A stretch of DNA of 64,000 bases from Caldibacillus thermoamylovorans (GTDB lineage: Bacteria; Bacillota; Bacilli; Bacillales; Caldibacillaceae): positions 124,001-188,000 of the forward strand of contig NZ_CCRF01000061.1 in the NCBI RefSeq assembly GCF_000751775.1, written 5' to 3'. A program made the position numbers and the translations under genes. The notes under the pieces were generated by a model. That model was not told the origin of the DNA and made no database searches. It was given only the letters and a program-made list of their open reading frames with translations. Shown in pieces: positions 18,497 through 26,994 of this stretch (its first letter is position 1; each line of letters begins with the position of its first letter).

Positions 18497-19171
18497 TTAT
18501 TCCATCCTTTCAAAAACAAGTGCCATTATATTTTCAACAACTTGTTCAATCGACAATGACGTTGTATCAATTTCAATCGCATCTCTCGCTTTCTTCAAAG
18601 GGGCAAATTCTCGTTCAGAGTCCAAGCGATCTCTATTGGCAATATCGTTCTTCAATTGTTCAAAGTCGGAAGGAATTCCTTTTCGCATGTTTTCTTGGTG
18701 GCGCCTTTTCGCCCGTTCTTCTACACTCGCTTTTAAGAAAATTTTCACTTCAGCATTTGGAAGTACATATGTCCCAATATCCCTGCCATCCATGACAATT
18801 CCACCATTTTTTGCCAATTGTTGTTGTCTGGCTACCATTTCTTCCCTAACCAATTTATGTTTTGAAACAATGGATACATGATTAGTTATTTCCGGTAGTC
18901 TAATTTCCTCGGTGACATCCTTACCATCAACAAATACTCGTTGGTTTTTACCATCTTGTTTTAATTCTATATTTGTCATTTTTAATAACTGATACAGGTC
19001 CTGTTCGTTTTCTAAATTTATTTTCCGATTTATCGCTTTCCATGTTATTGCCCGATACATAGCCCCCGTATCGATATAAATGTATGAAAGTTTTTGGGCA
19101 ACAATTTTGGCAACTGTACTTTTTCCGGCCGCTGCGGGACCATCAATTGCAATCGAAATCTTTTTTTCCAT
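18497..19171 (-). CDS. cmk: Cytidylate kinase
   Basis: This 224-aa enzyme phosphorylates CMP and dCMP. The P-loop GPAAAGKST is at residues 10-18 and DTGAMYRA near 35 binds the nucleotide. The CMP-specific insert carries [13 protein letters not shown] near 105 and the Arg-rich lid is [14 protein letters not shown]. The start ATG follows AGAGG at about 10 nt. It ends one base before plsC begins; ypfB lies 216 nt upstream. Confidence 0.96.
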   Translation of the reverse strand: MEKKISIAIDGPAAAGKSTVAKIVAQKLSYIYIDTGAMYRAITWKAINRKINLENEQDLYQLLKMTNIELKQDGKNQRVFVDGKDVTEEIRLPEITNHVSIVSKHKLVREEMVARQQQLAKNGGIVMDGRDIGTYVLPNAEVKIFLKASVEERAKRRHQENMRKGIPSDFEQLKNDIANRDRLDSEREFAPLKKARDAIEIDTTSLSIEQVVENIMALVFERME

Positions 19172-19354
19172 AGAATAAAAACCTCTTTCAATCCATATAA
19201 AAATTATTTACAACATAAAACTTAATTATTTCACTTTATTTTATCATAAATAATTAATCAAAAGCAGACCAGCTGATGATTTTTTCCATAATAGCACCTA
19301 AAAACTTCCTGCTGCATTTAAATTTACATCCTTTTTGAAATTAAAATTTTCTTA

Positions 19355-19386
19355 ATGCAAAAAGAAAAAGCAGGTATATACCTGCC
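19355..19386 (-). terminator. ypfA-ypfB terminator
   Basis: A perfect 16-nt palindrome GCAGGTATATACCTGC (19370-19385), followed on the minus strand by TTTTTCTTTTT, lies 2 nt after the ypfB stop codon. The 200 nt from here to cmk hold nothing recognised. Confidence 0.88.
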
Positions 19387-19387
19387 C

Positions 19388-19567
19388 TTAGGGGGAATGA
19401 AAGGTTTCTAACACTTTTGAAAAGTTTTCTTTCGTTACCCCTTCATACTGTGTCAATTCTTTTAATTCGGGAAATGCATTAAAGTGATGAAAAAGTAATT
19501 GACAAAGTATTAGGAAGATCGCGTGAATGATTACCAGTTTCATAATGACTCTTTCTACTTGCCTCAT
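19388..19567 (-). CDS. ypfB: YpfB, small DUF5359-type protein
   Basis: This 59-aa gene starts at ATG 19567 behind GGTGAAGAG and ends TAA 19388. Translation begins MRQVERVIMKLVIIHAIFL. It gives a single N-terminal transmembrane helix and a short soluble tail (QYEGVTKENFSKVLETF). Position between ypfA and cmk and the helix-plus-YEGV layout match my memory of B. subtilis YpfB. A strong terminator directly follows. It is probably cotranscribed with ypfA. Function unknown. Confidence 0.75.
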   Translation of the reverse strand: MRQVERVIMKLVIIHAIFLILCQLLFHHFNAFPELKELTQYEGVTKENFSKVLETFHSP

Positions 19568-19623
19568 TTCTCTTCACCATCCATAATTTGTCACTATTAT
19601 GGATGAAATAAAGGCAAAATATA

Positions 19624-20286
19624 CTACTCATTTAATTCTTTTTTCCTTAAAGCTACTTGAGCTTCATAACAAAAATGAAGTAATATTTGTTCTTGCTTTT
19701 GGCTATTATTCAAAAACTTTAAGGAAAAAATCTTCCTAGTTTCATTATAGTCTATGATTCGAATGACCTCACATGTGAATTTTAAATAATGGTATTCTCC
19801 TGATCTCCTCGGTAAAACAAACCAACAAAGAATTTCTTGATGTTGACGGATTGGTATATTTATCGGGACTATAATCGAGGCTCCCCCGGCACTTATATCA
19901 TCTGTGACCGTATTAAAAGGGACAAACTCATTATGTAAGGGATGAACCGCAACATCTACCGCCCATTTAATTCGAACAAATTCGCGCCGCTGAATACGGA
20001 CAATATCCTCCTGCTTAGGGCTAGATAATACCAACAGGGGAATCGTTTCCTTTCGTTTACCAATGACAATCGTGATAAATTGATATGCTTGCTCAGACTC
20101 TTCTTCAACAAAAGAAATTTTTAGTTGCTCACCATTCATAACGTATAACATCCGATTTGAATTAAGTTCAACGGGATAGTCAATAGAAATGGTATCTTCA
20201 TCAAAATCCATAATTTTACTTTTAAAACGTTGGAATTGATCATCATTTACCTTTTCAATGGTTAAAACCGTTCCGAGTTTAAACAA
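19624..20286 (-). CDS. ypfA: YpfA (MotI/DgrA), PilZ-domain c-di-GMP receptor
   Basis: This 220-aa two-domain protein has an N-terminal YcgR-like barrel (about 1-95) and a C-terminal PilZ domain with the c-di-GMP motifs RREFVR near residue 101 and DISAGG near 133. In B. subtilis the ortholog binds MotA to disengage the flagellar motor when c-di-GMP rises. TTG 20286 is chosen because GGAGAGGGG is 6 nt upstream and the protein then starts like orthologs. It precedes ypfB. Confidence 0.88.
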   Translation of the reverse strand: MFKLGTVLTIEKVNDDQFQRFKSKIMDFDEDTISIDYPVELNSNRMLYVMNGEQLKISFVEEESEQAYQFITIVIGKRKETIPLLVLSSPKQEDIVRIQRREFVRIKWAVDVAVHPLHNEFVPFNTVTDDISAGGASIIVPINIPIRQHQEILCWFVLPRRSGEYHYLKFTCEVIRIIDYNETRKIFSLKFLNNSQKQEQILLHFCYEAQVALRKKELNE

Positions 20287-20458
20287 TAGGATCCCCTCTC
20301 CAAAATCATTCTTCTCTATCATCATTATGACATGGTAAAGGGAAAACAGCAATTTCCTTTAAGAATTCCGGACAAATTTATCCCAACTTAACGGCAAGTC
20401 AATGATCAAAAGAAAAGTGGGAGAGGGACCCGCCCCATGCGTCCGATTTGTTCAGTAA

Positions 20459-20489
20459 ACACTCAGTGGGTAAACTTCCCACTGAGTGA
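20459..20489 (-). terminator. sleB-ypeB transcript terminator
   Basis: CACTCAGTGGG and CCCACTGAGTG form a perfect 11-bp stem with a 7-nt loop, about 15 nt after the ypeB stop. The following U-tract is short (GTTTACTG). The AAACTTCCCACTGA piece faintly resembles the R1 5' hairpin. Confidence 0.6.
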
Positions 20490-20501
20490 AGTTGACATTA
20501 T

Positions 20502-21860
20502 TCATGCTTTGCCATTGGCAACATCTTCATAAATTGGTTCAGCATTTTGTAATTTTTCCACATATTCTTCAGAACCATCCTGTGCATTTACATAAATCCG
20601 GTACGTATCATTATCTAATGTTCCAAGAAACTCATAGCAAAGTACCTCATCATTCACTTCATTATTAATGATAGCTAAACGGGTTTCCATTACATTGACA
20701 TTTTTGTTAATGGCTTTGCGTGCTTCTTCCTCTGAAATTTTCGCACTTGGAATTTCCTTGTGTTTATTATTTGTACCTAAATATTGTTCTGCGGAAAAAC
20801 CGATGATACTTCCATCATCTAATGCTACTTTCACCATAATGGATTCCGGATAAATACGGACATTATTCTTTTTCGTAACAAAATTGAATAAACCAATATG
20901 ATCATACTGAGTACTTTCAAACAGCTCTAAATCTTTAAATCCCCGTTCAGTCAAAAATTGATTGGCTTTTATGGAGGCATCATTTAAGCTGATTTTTTGT
21001 TCTTTTACATCTCGACTATTGATCAGCCAAATCGGGTATCCACCTTTTTTTGTAATATCCATATTGGTTTCGCCATTTTTATCTTGGATGGAAACACTAT
21101 AAAAACCAAAGTCGGACCCTTTTCCGTTTTCAACCACTTTTGTTTTTGCGTTTTGGGAAACTTTTGTATATTTTTTTGCAATATTTACAGCTTCATTCTT
21201 TGTTATTTTTTTACCGGGTAGATTGCGATAACCTGATTCCTTTTCTTCCATACTTGTCATTATCGGTCCCATGTCTGTTTCGGAATACCCTTCCACTTTT
21301 TTTTCGACAGTTTTAAAGCCATCAATAATGGTATTGTCAGCAGCTTCCCTTCCAGATGCAATCGCCATTTCTACATCCATCCACCGCAAATTGTTTTTCA
21401 ATGTAAGATGTTGGACTTTCCGTAATTCATTTTGAATTTCAGCCGCCTGAGAATATAATGATTGCAATGTTTTATATTCTTCATCTGTCAATGGTTCTTT
21501 TTCTAAATCACGGACGGCGGTTTTATAACTAAAGTCACCAATATTCGACAGAAATTCTTCTGTTTTATTAAAAGGAAGCAGTGTTAAGGGCAATTGACCC
21601 ACGGAATTATTGGCTTCCGAAGTAATTCTCCATACCTCTGCAAGCGTCGGGGAAAGACTTGTTCTGGAACTCATTGCTAACGTTGTTCCGATTTTATCAT
21701 GTAAAATATCAATATTATAGGTCAGTTCATGGAAGGCCCGTTGATAGTTATTTTCCGCATTGATTAAAATTGCGTTCTTTTCTTTATGTTCTTGATAACC
21801 CCAAATACCGACTCCGACTATGCCGACTGTCAAAACGCCGATCAATATATTTCTTATCAT
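20502..21860 (-). CDS. ypeB: YpeB, SleB-stabilising germination protein
   Basis: This 452-aa spore protein is needed for SleB localisation and stability and inhibits it until germination. An N-terminal hydrophobic anchor (ILIGVLTVGIVGVGIWGY) is followed by a long helical region, and PepSY-type repeats cover about residues 220-440 (KNEAVNIAKKY, SEEEARKAINKNV). ATG follows AAGGGGTGA. It lies 11 nt after sleB, the conserved sleB-ypeB operon. Expression in the forespore (sigma G) is expected from orthologs. Confidence 0.95.
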   Translation of the reverse strand: MIRNILIGVLTVGIVGVGIWGYQEHKEKNAILINAENNYQRAFHELTYNIDILHDKIGTTLAMSSRTSLSPTLAEVWRITSEANNSVGQLPLTLLPFNKTEEFLSNIGDFSYKTAVRDLEKEPLTDEEYKTLQSLYSQAAEIQNELRKVQHLTLKNNLRWMDVEMAIASGREAADNTIIDGFKTVEKKVEGYSETDMGPIMTSMEEKESGYRNLPGKKITKNEAVNIAKKYTKVSQNAKTKVVENGKGSDFGFYSVSIQDKNGETNMDITKKGGYPIWLINSRDVKEQKISLNDASIKANQFLTERGFKDLELFESTQYDHIGLFNFVTKKNNVRIYPESIMVKVALDDGSIIGFSAEQYLGTNNKHKEIPSAKISEEEARKAINKNVNVMETRLAIINNEVNDEVLCYEFLGTLDNDTYRIYVNAQDGSEEYVEKLQNAEPIYEDVANGKA

Positions 21861-21871
21861 GTCGTCACCCC

Positions 21872-22852
21872 TTATTTACAGAATATATGTTTTCCAATTT
21901 GTTTAATTTGTGGCCTTGACCAGATCCACTTGTTTGTAGCTGTATTTGGGTTAAAATAATAAATTGCACCACCGGTAGGATCCCAACCGTTAATCGCATC
22001 AAGAACTGCTTTTTTCGAAGTTTCATTCGGTGTTAGCCATATTTGACCATCTGCAACTGCAGTGAATGCACCGGGTTCAAAAATGACCCCTGCAATCGTA
22101 TGGGGGAATGAAGGGCTTTCTAACCGGTTTAAAATGACTGCCGCAACTGCAACTTGTCCGATGTACGGTTCGCCACGTGACTCACCGTGAACGGCATTTG
22201 CCATTAACTTGATATCATTTTGCGAAAATCCATTTGGAACATTTGTTGCAGTTGGTTTAGCAGGTGGGGCAGGTGTGGCGGGTTGTTGATTGGCTGTTCC
22301 ACCACCTTGATTATTACCGCGGGCTTGTTGATTATTATTTGCCGTATTTTGATTTTGAGTGTTTCCTGCCGGTTTTTGATTTTGATTGTTTCCTTGGGGT
22401 GCCCTATTTGAAGGTTTTTGATTTGTTTTTCCGGCAGCTCCGTCCTTGCCTCCTGTTTTTTGTTTGTTTAAATCAACACCACCATAGTGCGTGAATTTAT
22501 TCCCCTTATTTATCTGGTCCTTCACATATTTTTCATTATATTGGCTTGCGCGGGCAAGTTTTTGCTTTGTTGTCGCTCCTGCCAATCCATCAATTTCTAA
22601 GCCAAACTCATATTGAAAATTTCGTAAAGCCCAATATGTTCTCCATCCGAAAACGCCATCAATTTTCCCTGTATAAAATCCTAAATATTGTAAACGTGAT
22701 TGTAATTCAATAACATCGTCTCCAACCGCTCCAATTTGTATGACTTGATTGGAGAAAGCTTTAGCATCGCGATCATGTACACCCGAAACTAATAAAAACG
22801 TGCATATAAACATAATAATTGTTAGTTTCATCCATTTCTTTCGTGTAATCAT
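21872..22852 (-). CDS. sleB: Spore cortex-lytic enzyme SleB
   Basis: This 326-aa exported lytic transglycosylase degrades muramic-lactam cortex during germination. It has a signal peptide (residues 1-31) and a peptidoglycan-binding domain at about 38-100 (VIELQSRLQYLGFYTGKIDG). An unusually Asn/Gln/Gly/Pro-rich linker of about 75 residues follows, then the SleB/CwlJ hydrolase domain from about 205, with NAVHGESRGEP carrying the likely catalytic Glu. ATG 22852 follows GGAGGG; an upstream ATG lacks a site. It is longer than B. subtilis SleB (about 305 aa), mainly through the linker. Confidence 0.95.
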   Translation of the reverse strand: MITRKKWMKLTIIMFICTFLLVSGVHDRDAKAFSNQVIQIGAVGDDVIELQSRLQYLGFYTGKIDGVFGWRTYWALRNFQYEFGLEIDGLAGATTKQKLARASQYNEKYVKDQINKGNKFTHYGGVDLNKQKTGGKDGAAGKTNQKPSNRAPQGNNQNQKPAGNTQNQNTANNNQQARGNNQGGGTANQQPATPAPPAKPTATNVPNGFSQNDIKLMANAVHGESRGEPYIGQVAVAAVILNRLESPSFPHTIAGVIFEPGAFTAVADGQIWLTPNETSKKAVLDAINGWDPTGGAIYYFNPNTATNKWIWSRPQIKQIGKHIFCK

Positions 22853-23112
22853 ATTGTTGTCCCTCCATGATGTAATAATCAAGTATCACTATTTTTTGTA
22901 GGAATTGGTTTTTTATGCAAAAGAATACTTAGGAGTACATTACAAGACTTATTACATATAAAAATCAAAGTTTTGGACAGAATAAATCTAACGAGGAAAA
23001 ACTTCTCATACTTGGAAATTTCCCTAATGTAAATTAGTTGAAAATCTTCCAGTAATGAGGTATAACAAAAGTAGGAAAGGTCAAATATAGTCAAACTAAG
23101 GAGGTTTTCCTG

Positions 23113-23727
23113 ATGTTCCCGTTTTTTAATAAAGATTTTTGGAAATCGATGATGGAAGGTCAAAAAGAATTGGAAATGAAGGCGCCAAACGGGGCAATCT
23201 ATCGGTTTACCACCAATGCTATGGATGACAAAACATTTAATAAGTACAGGATGAAATTAGAAGAAGCAGTAAAAAATAAAGATCAAACGTTATTTGATCA
23301 GACATGGGAAGAATTAACCACTGCTAATCAATTGAAAACAGATATTGAAAATGAATTTCAAAAGTTTTCAAGTGAGATGCAAAAGTTTTTCGCAGAAACA
23401 AGTCCATTGTTCAACTTTTCAACCCCAATGTTAAATGATTTTAATGAAAGATCTTTCCTATCTGAAGAACAAATTGATAAACAAATTGCCCATTATGAAG
23501 ATAAAATTAAACAACTTCAATCTATGAAAAATAATATGGACAATGAAAAAAGAAAACTGGAATTGAAGAGGAAAATTGATGAAAACAAAAGATTACTTGA
23601 TGAAAAACTGGATGAATTCTCGAAAAACCTTGATAATGAAGAAATGAAAAAACAGCTGACGGATGAAATGACTCAAATAAACCAAGTAATTAAACAATTG
23701 GAAAGTGAATTGCAATCATTATCGTAA
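23113..23727 (+). CDS. Unknown 204-aa coiled-coil protein on the plus strand
   Basis: I do not recognise this gene. It has a strong AAGGAGG site 8 nt before ATG and a perfect terminator after it, so it looks like a real, self-contained unit. Residues 1-60 form a mixed domain (MFPFFNKDFWKSMMEGQKEL, NGAIYRFTT). Residues 60-100 are helical with Phe-rich turns, and 115-204 are almost continuous heptad-like Lys/Glu/Leu/Asn coiled coil. There is no signal peptide or membrane helix. It sits between sleB and prsW against the prevailing strand, where B. subtilis has no gene that I recall. Confidence 0.7.
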   Translation: MFPFFNKDFWKSMMEGQKELEMKAPNGAIYRFTTNAMDDKTFNKYRMKLEEAVKNKDQTLFDQTWEELTTANQLKTDIENEFQKFSSEMQKFFAETSPLFNFSTPMLNDFNERSFLSEEQIDKQIAHYEDKIKQLQSMKNNMDNEKRKLELKRKIDENKRLLDEKLDEFSKNLDNEEMKKQLTDEMTQINQVIKQLESELQSLS

Positions 23728-23737
23728 AAAGTACAAA

Positions 23738-23776
23738 ACTGGTCTGTACTTGATAAAGTCAGACCAGTTTTTTTCT
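23738..23776 (+). terminator. Terminator of the 204-aa coiled-coil gene
   Basis: ACTGGTCTG (23738-23746) pairs with CAGACCAGT (23760-23768) and is followed by TTTTTTT. It is a textbook intrinsic terminator 10 nt after the stop. Confidence 0.92.
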
Positions 23777-23810
23777 CAGCTCGTAAAAGGGCTGTTTTTT
23801 TCTTTACTTT

Positions 23811-24500
23811 TTAACCGCCCGAATCACGGTAAAAAATGTCCGTCACTTTCCTGTAATGGAGTTGATTATGTTTCGCTTTTTTTACTTTTCTCAATGCCAG
23901 CCACCAAAGAAACACCATAAACGGAATAATGATCATTAACCAAACCTTTTCTTTTAACAAAATATAGTCGTATAAACTGTGCAATAAAATTGGAAAAACT
24001 AATGAATAGAACATCCATGGATGATGTTCGTCCCGTTTCATAAACTTTGCTTTTCCAATATAATATCCCATGATTACGCCAAATAATGCATGACTGGATA
24101 CCGGTAAAATAGCTCTGCCTATCGCATATTTGATGCCATTTCCTAACAAATATAATATATTTTCAGCTGTAGCAAATCCCAGTGAAATGGACACCCCATA
24201 AACAATCCCGTCATAATGCTCATCAAATTCCATAGATTTATAGATAGTAAAATAAATGATAAACCATTTAAAAAACTCTTCTAAAAAACCGGTGGTAAAT
24301 GCTTTTACGGAATCGAGCGGCAACACTTGCTCTTTTTCCAGTACATATTGTATAAACATAATAGGGAATACCATAATCATGCCGAGTAAAAATATGCGAA
24401 ATACTTCTTTTAGAGGTTCCTTCTCGTATTCATCTTTTAAGTAAAAATAGGATAGAAGGGCAAAACCCGGTGCAATACCGGCTGAAATGATTGTAAACAT
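23811..24500 (-). CDS. prsW: Site-1 intramembrane protease PrsW
   Basis: This 229-aa polytopic protease begins degradation of anti-sigma factor RsiW in response to envelope stress in B. subtilis. [16 protein letters not shown] starts the first helix, LEEFFKW near residue 75 is the conserved acidic motif, and [11 protein letters not shown] and [12 protein letters not shown] follow. HALFGVIMG and LLHSLYDY supply the later His motifs. About seven membrane segments are visible. ATG 24500 (MFTIISAG) is preferred over ATG 24512 by spacing from GAGG and by orthologs. It is isolated between two plus-strand genes here. Confidence 0.93.
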   Translation of the reverse strand: MFTIISAGIAPGFALLSYFYLKDEYEKEPLKEVFRIFLLGMIMVFPIMFIQYVLEKEQVLPLDSVKAFTTGFLEEFFKWFIIYFTIYKSMEFDEHYDGIVYGVSISLGFATAENILYLLGNGIKYAIGRAILPVSSHALFGVIMGYYIGKAKFMKRDEHHPWMFYSLVFPILLHSLYDYILLKEKVWLMIIIPFMVFLWWLALRKVKKAKHNQLHYRKVTDIFYRDSGG

Positions 24501-24589
24501 GACCCGCCTCATTTCAATTCTTTTTTACCATCGTATCATGAATAAAAAAAATTGAAAATATGTAAAAGACTGTTCACTTGGAGGATTTT

Positions 24590-25561
24590 ATGAAGAAAAT
24601 AGTTGTTATTCTTACTGGTGGAACGATATCAATGTATGAAGATGCGAATTCAAAATCTGTTAAGCCACATTTATCCAATCCATTATTAGATAAAGCTGAT
24701 GAAATGGAAAAAATGGCCGATATCATTTTCGAAACTCCATTCAATCTTCCATCACCACATATTACACCAAAAGAGATGTTACAAATAAAGAAAATCATCG
24801 ATCGTTATCTTGAAAAAGGTGGTGTTGACGGATTTGTCATTACCCACGGAACAGATACTTTGGAAGAGACAGCATACTTCTTAAATTTGACCATTGAAAC
24901 CGATGTTCCGATCATTATTACCGGTGCAATGCGGTCAAGCAATGAAATTGGTACGGACGGATTTTATAACTTTTTAACATCGATTCGCACGGCGGTTCAC
25001 GATCAAGCAAAAAGTAAAGGTGTTCTTGTCGTATTAAATGATGAAATCCATACCGCAAAAAATGTCACAAAAACACACACGAGTAATTTATCAACTTTCC
25101 AAAGTCCGCAATATGGACCGATAGGCATTGTTACAAAAAAAGAAATTGTTTTCCATTACCAGCCAAAATTGGAATCAAAGCTGTCAATTAAAGAGCTGAC
25201 AAAGCGAGTTGAACTTGTCAAAGCATACGCCGGCATGGATGCATCACTTTTTTACTATCTAAGTCAAATGAGTATTGACGGTTTGGTTATCGAAGCACTC
25301 GGACAAGGCAATTTACCGCCGATGTGTTTGCCGGGGGTTAAAGCATTATTGGATAAAAAAATTCCAATTGTCCTGGTCTCCCGCTGTTTCAACGGTATTG
25401 TCGAGGATATTTATGCTTATGAAGGCGGTGGCGTCCAATTAAAACAATTGGGAATCATATTTTCAAACGGATTGAACGGTCAAAAAGCAAGAATCAAATT
25501 ACAAATAGCTTTAGAAAAAACAAATGATCTTAAAAAAATTGAATCTTGGTTTCATGAATAG
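24590..25561 (+). CDS. ansA: Type I L-asparaginase, cytoplasmic
   Basis: This 323-aa enzyme hydrolyses L-asparagine to aspartate and ammonia. Both catalytic Thr motifs are present: ILTGGTIS near residue 12 and ITHGTDTLEETAYFL near 86. AMRSSNEIGTDG and a typical C-terminal domain with GNLPP and LVSRCFNG follow. There is no signal peptide, so it is the cytoplasmic form. ATG 24590 follows GGAGG. It stands on the plus strand between prsW and ypdA, where I recall no asparaginase in B. subtilis, which suggests local insertion or rearrangement. Confidence 0.92.
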   Translation: MKKIVVILTGGTISMYEDANSKSVKPHLSNPLLDKADEMEKMADIIFETPFNLPSPHITPKEMLQIKKIIDRYLEKGGVDGFVITHGTDTLEETAYFLNLTIETDVPIIITGAMRSSNEIGTDGFYNFLTSIRTAVHDQAKSKGVLVVLNDEIHTAKNVTKTHTSNLSTFQSPQYGPIGIVTKKEIVFHYQPKLESKLSIKELTKRVELVKAYAGMDASLFYYLSQMSIDGLVIEALGQGNLPPMCLPGVKALLDKKIPIVLVSRCFNGIVEDIYAYEGGGVQLKQLGIIFSNGLNGQKARIKLQIALEKTNDLKKIESWFHE

Positions 25562-25611
25562 TTGCTTTCCTTTACTGATAATGTCGAAACTATATTCATA
25601 CAACATAAACT

Positions 25612-25641
25612 AAGAGGATAGCATACTTTTCCTATCCTCTT
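25612..25641. terminator. Hairpin between ansA and ypdA, probable bidirectional terminator
   Basis: AAGAGGATAG and CTATCCTCTT form a 10-bp perfect stem with a 10-nt loop, between the convergent ansA and ypdA. U-tracts are weak on both sides. The 264-bp gap otherwise holds nothing recognised. Confidence 0.6.
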
Positions 25642-25825
25642 CTCATTATCGTTACTAAGAAAATGCGATGTTTTGTAAGTAAGCTTTCTTATTGAATTAG
25701 ACAATACCATCAGTCCACAAACAAACACCATTTTGTATACACTTAATTTTTCAAAAAGAACTATTGCTATCTGATCTTTTTTTAAGTAGTTTCTAACAGA
25801 CAGGGCAGGTCCATTTTCCAAGAAA

Positions 25826-26794
25826 TCATGAATTTAATCGTTTTTTTATTTCATTGGCAATTAAGTCCCCGTGAAATCGACCGTTTTCAATAAAAATTTC
25901 ATTTGCATTGTTTCCGGCAGCAATCACACCGGCAATAAATATACCTTCCACATTAGTCTCCATGGTTTCTTCGTTAAAAAACGGCCGACCGGTTACCGGA
26001 TCGATGGTTACCCCCATTTTAGTAAGGAAAAGATGATCCGGATGGTACCCTGTCATCGCAAAAACAAAATCATTAGCTATTTCTTCTCTTTTTCCGTCAA
26101 CCTCATAGATAACTGAATTTGGAGTTATTTCAATTACATTCGCTTGAAACACCATCGCAATCTTTCCGTTTCTCACCATTGCCTCAAATTCAGGCAACAC
26201 CCATGGTTTAATATGATTTGAATATTCGGAACCGCGGTACAAGACCGTTACTTTCGCTCCTGCTTGCTGAAGTGCCAAAGCCGCATCGACACTTGAGTTT
26301 TTACCCCCGATAACAACAACATTTTGGCCAAAGTAAGGATGTGCCTCTTTAAAATAATGGAATACTTTCGGTAATTCCTCGCCGGGTATATTCATATCGT
26401 TTGGGTGATCATAATACCCGGTCGCGATGATAATAAATTTTGCTTCATATCGATCCTTTGAGGTAGTTACGGTAAAAAGGTCTCCAGTTTTCCCCACCGA
26501 TTCGACTGCTTCAAACGGTGCAATCCGCAGTTGTTTTATTTTGACCACTTCACGATAATATGCCAAAGCTTGATTGCGAGTCGGTTTGCGGTTTTCCGTA
26601 ATAAAAGGAACACCGCCAATTTCCAATCGATCACTTGAGCTGAAAAAAGTTTGGTGTGTTGGAAATCGATAAATTGAATGAACAATATTTTCTTTTTCAA
26701 TAATTAATGGGTTAATCCCAATTTCTTTTAAACGAATAGCTGCAGCTAACCCACAAGGACCACCGCCAACGATGATGCACTCCTCATAATGCAT
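25826..26794 (-). CDS. ypdA: YpdA, bacillithiol disulfide reductase
   Basis: This 322-aa FAD/NADPH oxidoreductase reduces oxidised bacillithiol (BSSB). The FAD motif GGGPCGLAAA is at residues 8-17 with the functional Cys, the NADPH motif VIGGKNSSVDAA is near 165, and ATGYYDHP precedes it. The C-terminus has FIAGVIAAGNNANEIFIENG. This implies that the host makes bacillithiol. ATG follows GAGGAGG. It lies next to gudB as in B. subtilis. Confidence 0.94.
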   Translation of the reverse strand: MHYEECIIVGGGPCGLAAAIRLKEIGINPLIIEKENIVHSIYRFPTHQTFFSSSDRLEIGGVPFITENRKPTRNQALAYYREVVKIKQLRIAPFEAVESVGKTGDLFTVTTSKDRYEAKFIIIATGYYDHPNDMNIPGEELPKVFHYFKEAHPYFGQNVVVIGGKNSSVDAALALQQAGAKVTVLYRGSEYSNHIKPWVLPEFEAMVRNGKIAMVFQANVIEITPNSVIYEVDGKREEIANDFVFAMTGYHPDHLFLTKMGVTIDPVTGRPFFNEETMETNVEGIFIAGVIAAGNNANEIFIENGRFHGDLIANEIKKRLNS

Positions 26795-26922
26795 AGTAAA
26801 TCCTCCTCAACAAGTTCATCTGATGTGACCGTTAATTTCTTTTAATCTAATGATAGGAGAATAAGGGCATTCTTTCAACATTAATTTAAAGCGAGTTACG
26901 TGGAGGTTTAAACTTAAATTAA

Positions 26923-26963
26923 TGGAATAAGGCAATTCCAGCATCTGGAATTGCCTTATTCCA
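26923..26963 (-). terminator. gudB terminator hairpin
   Basis: A perfect 19-bp inverted repeat (26923-26941 with 26945-26963, loop CAT) lies 30 nt after the gudB stop. Tracts after the stem are AT-rich rather than a pure U-run, so it may also act as an mRNA-stabilising hairpin. Confidence 0.7.
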
Positions 26964-26994
26964 TCAATTTTCGTACTTAAAAAAAATACAATGA

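Noticed and set aside
25552-25821. Minus-strand 89-codon frame between ansA and ypdA
   Set aside because: Contains the ansA-ypdA hairpin, no ribosome-binding site, no similarity recognised.
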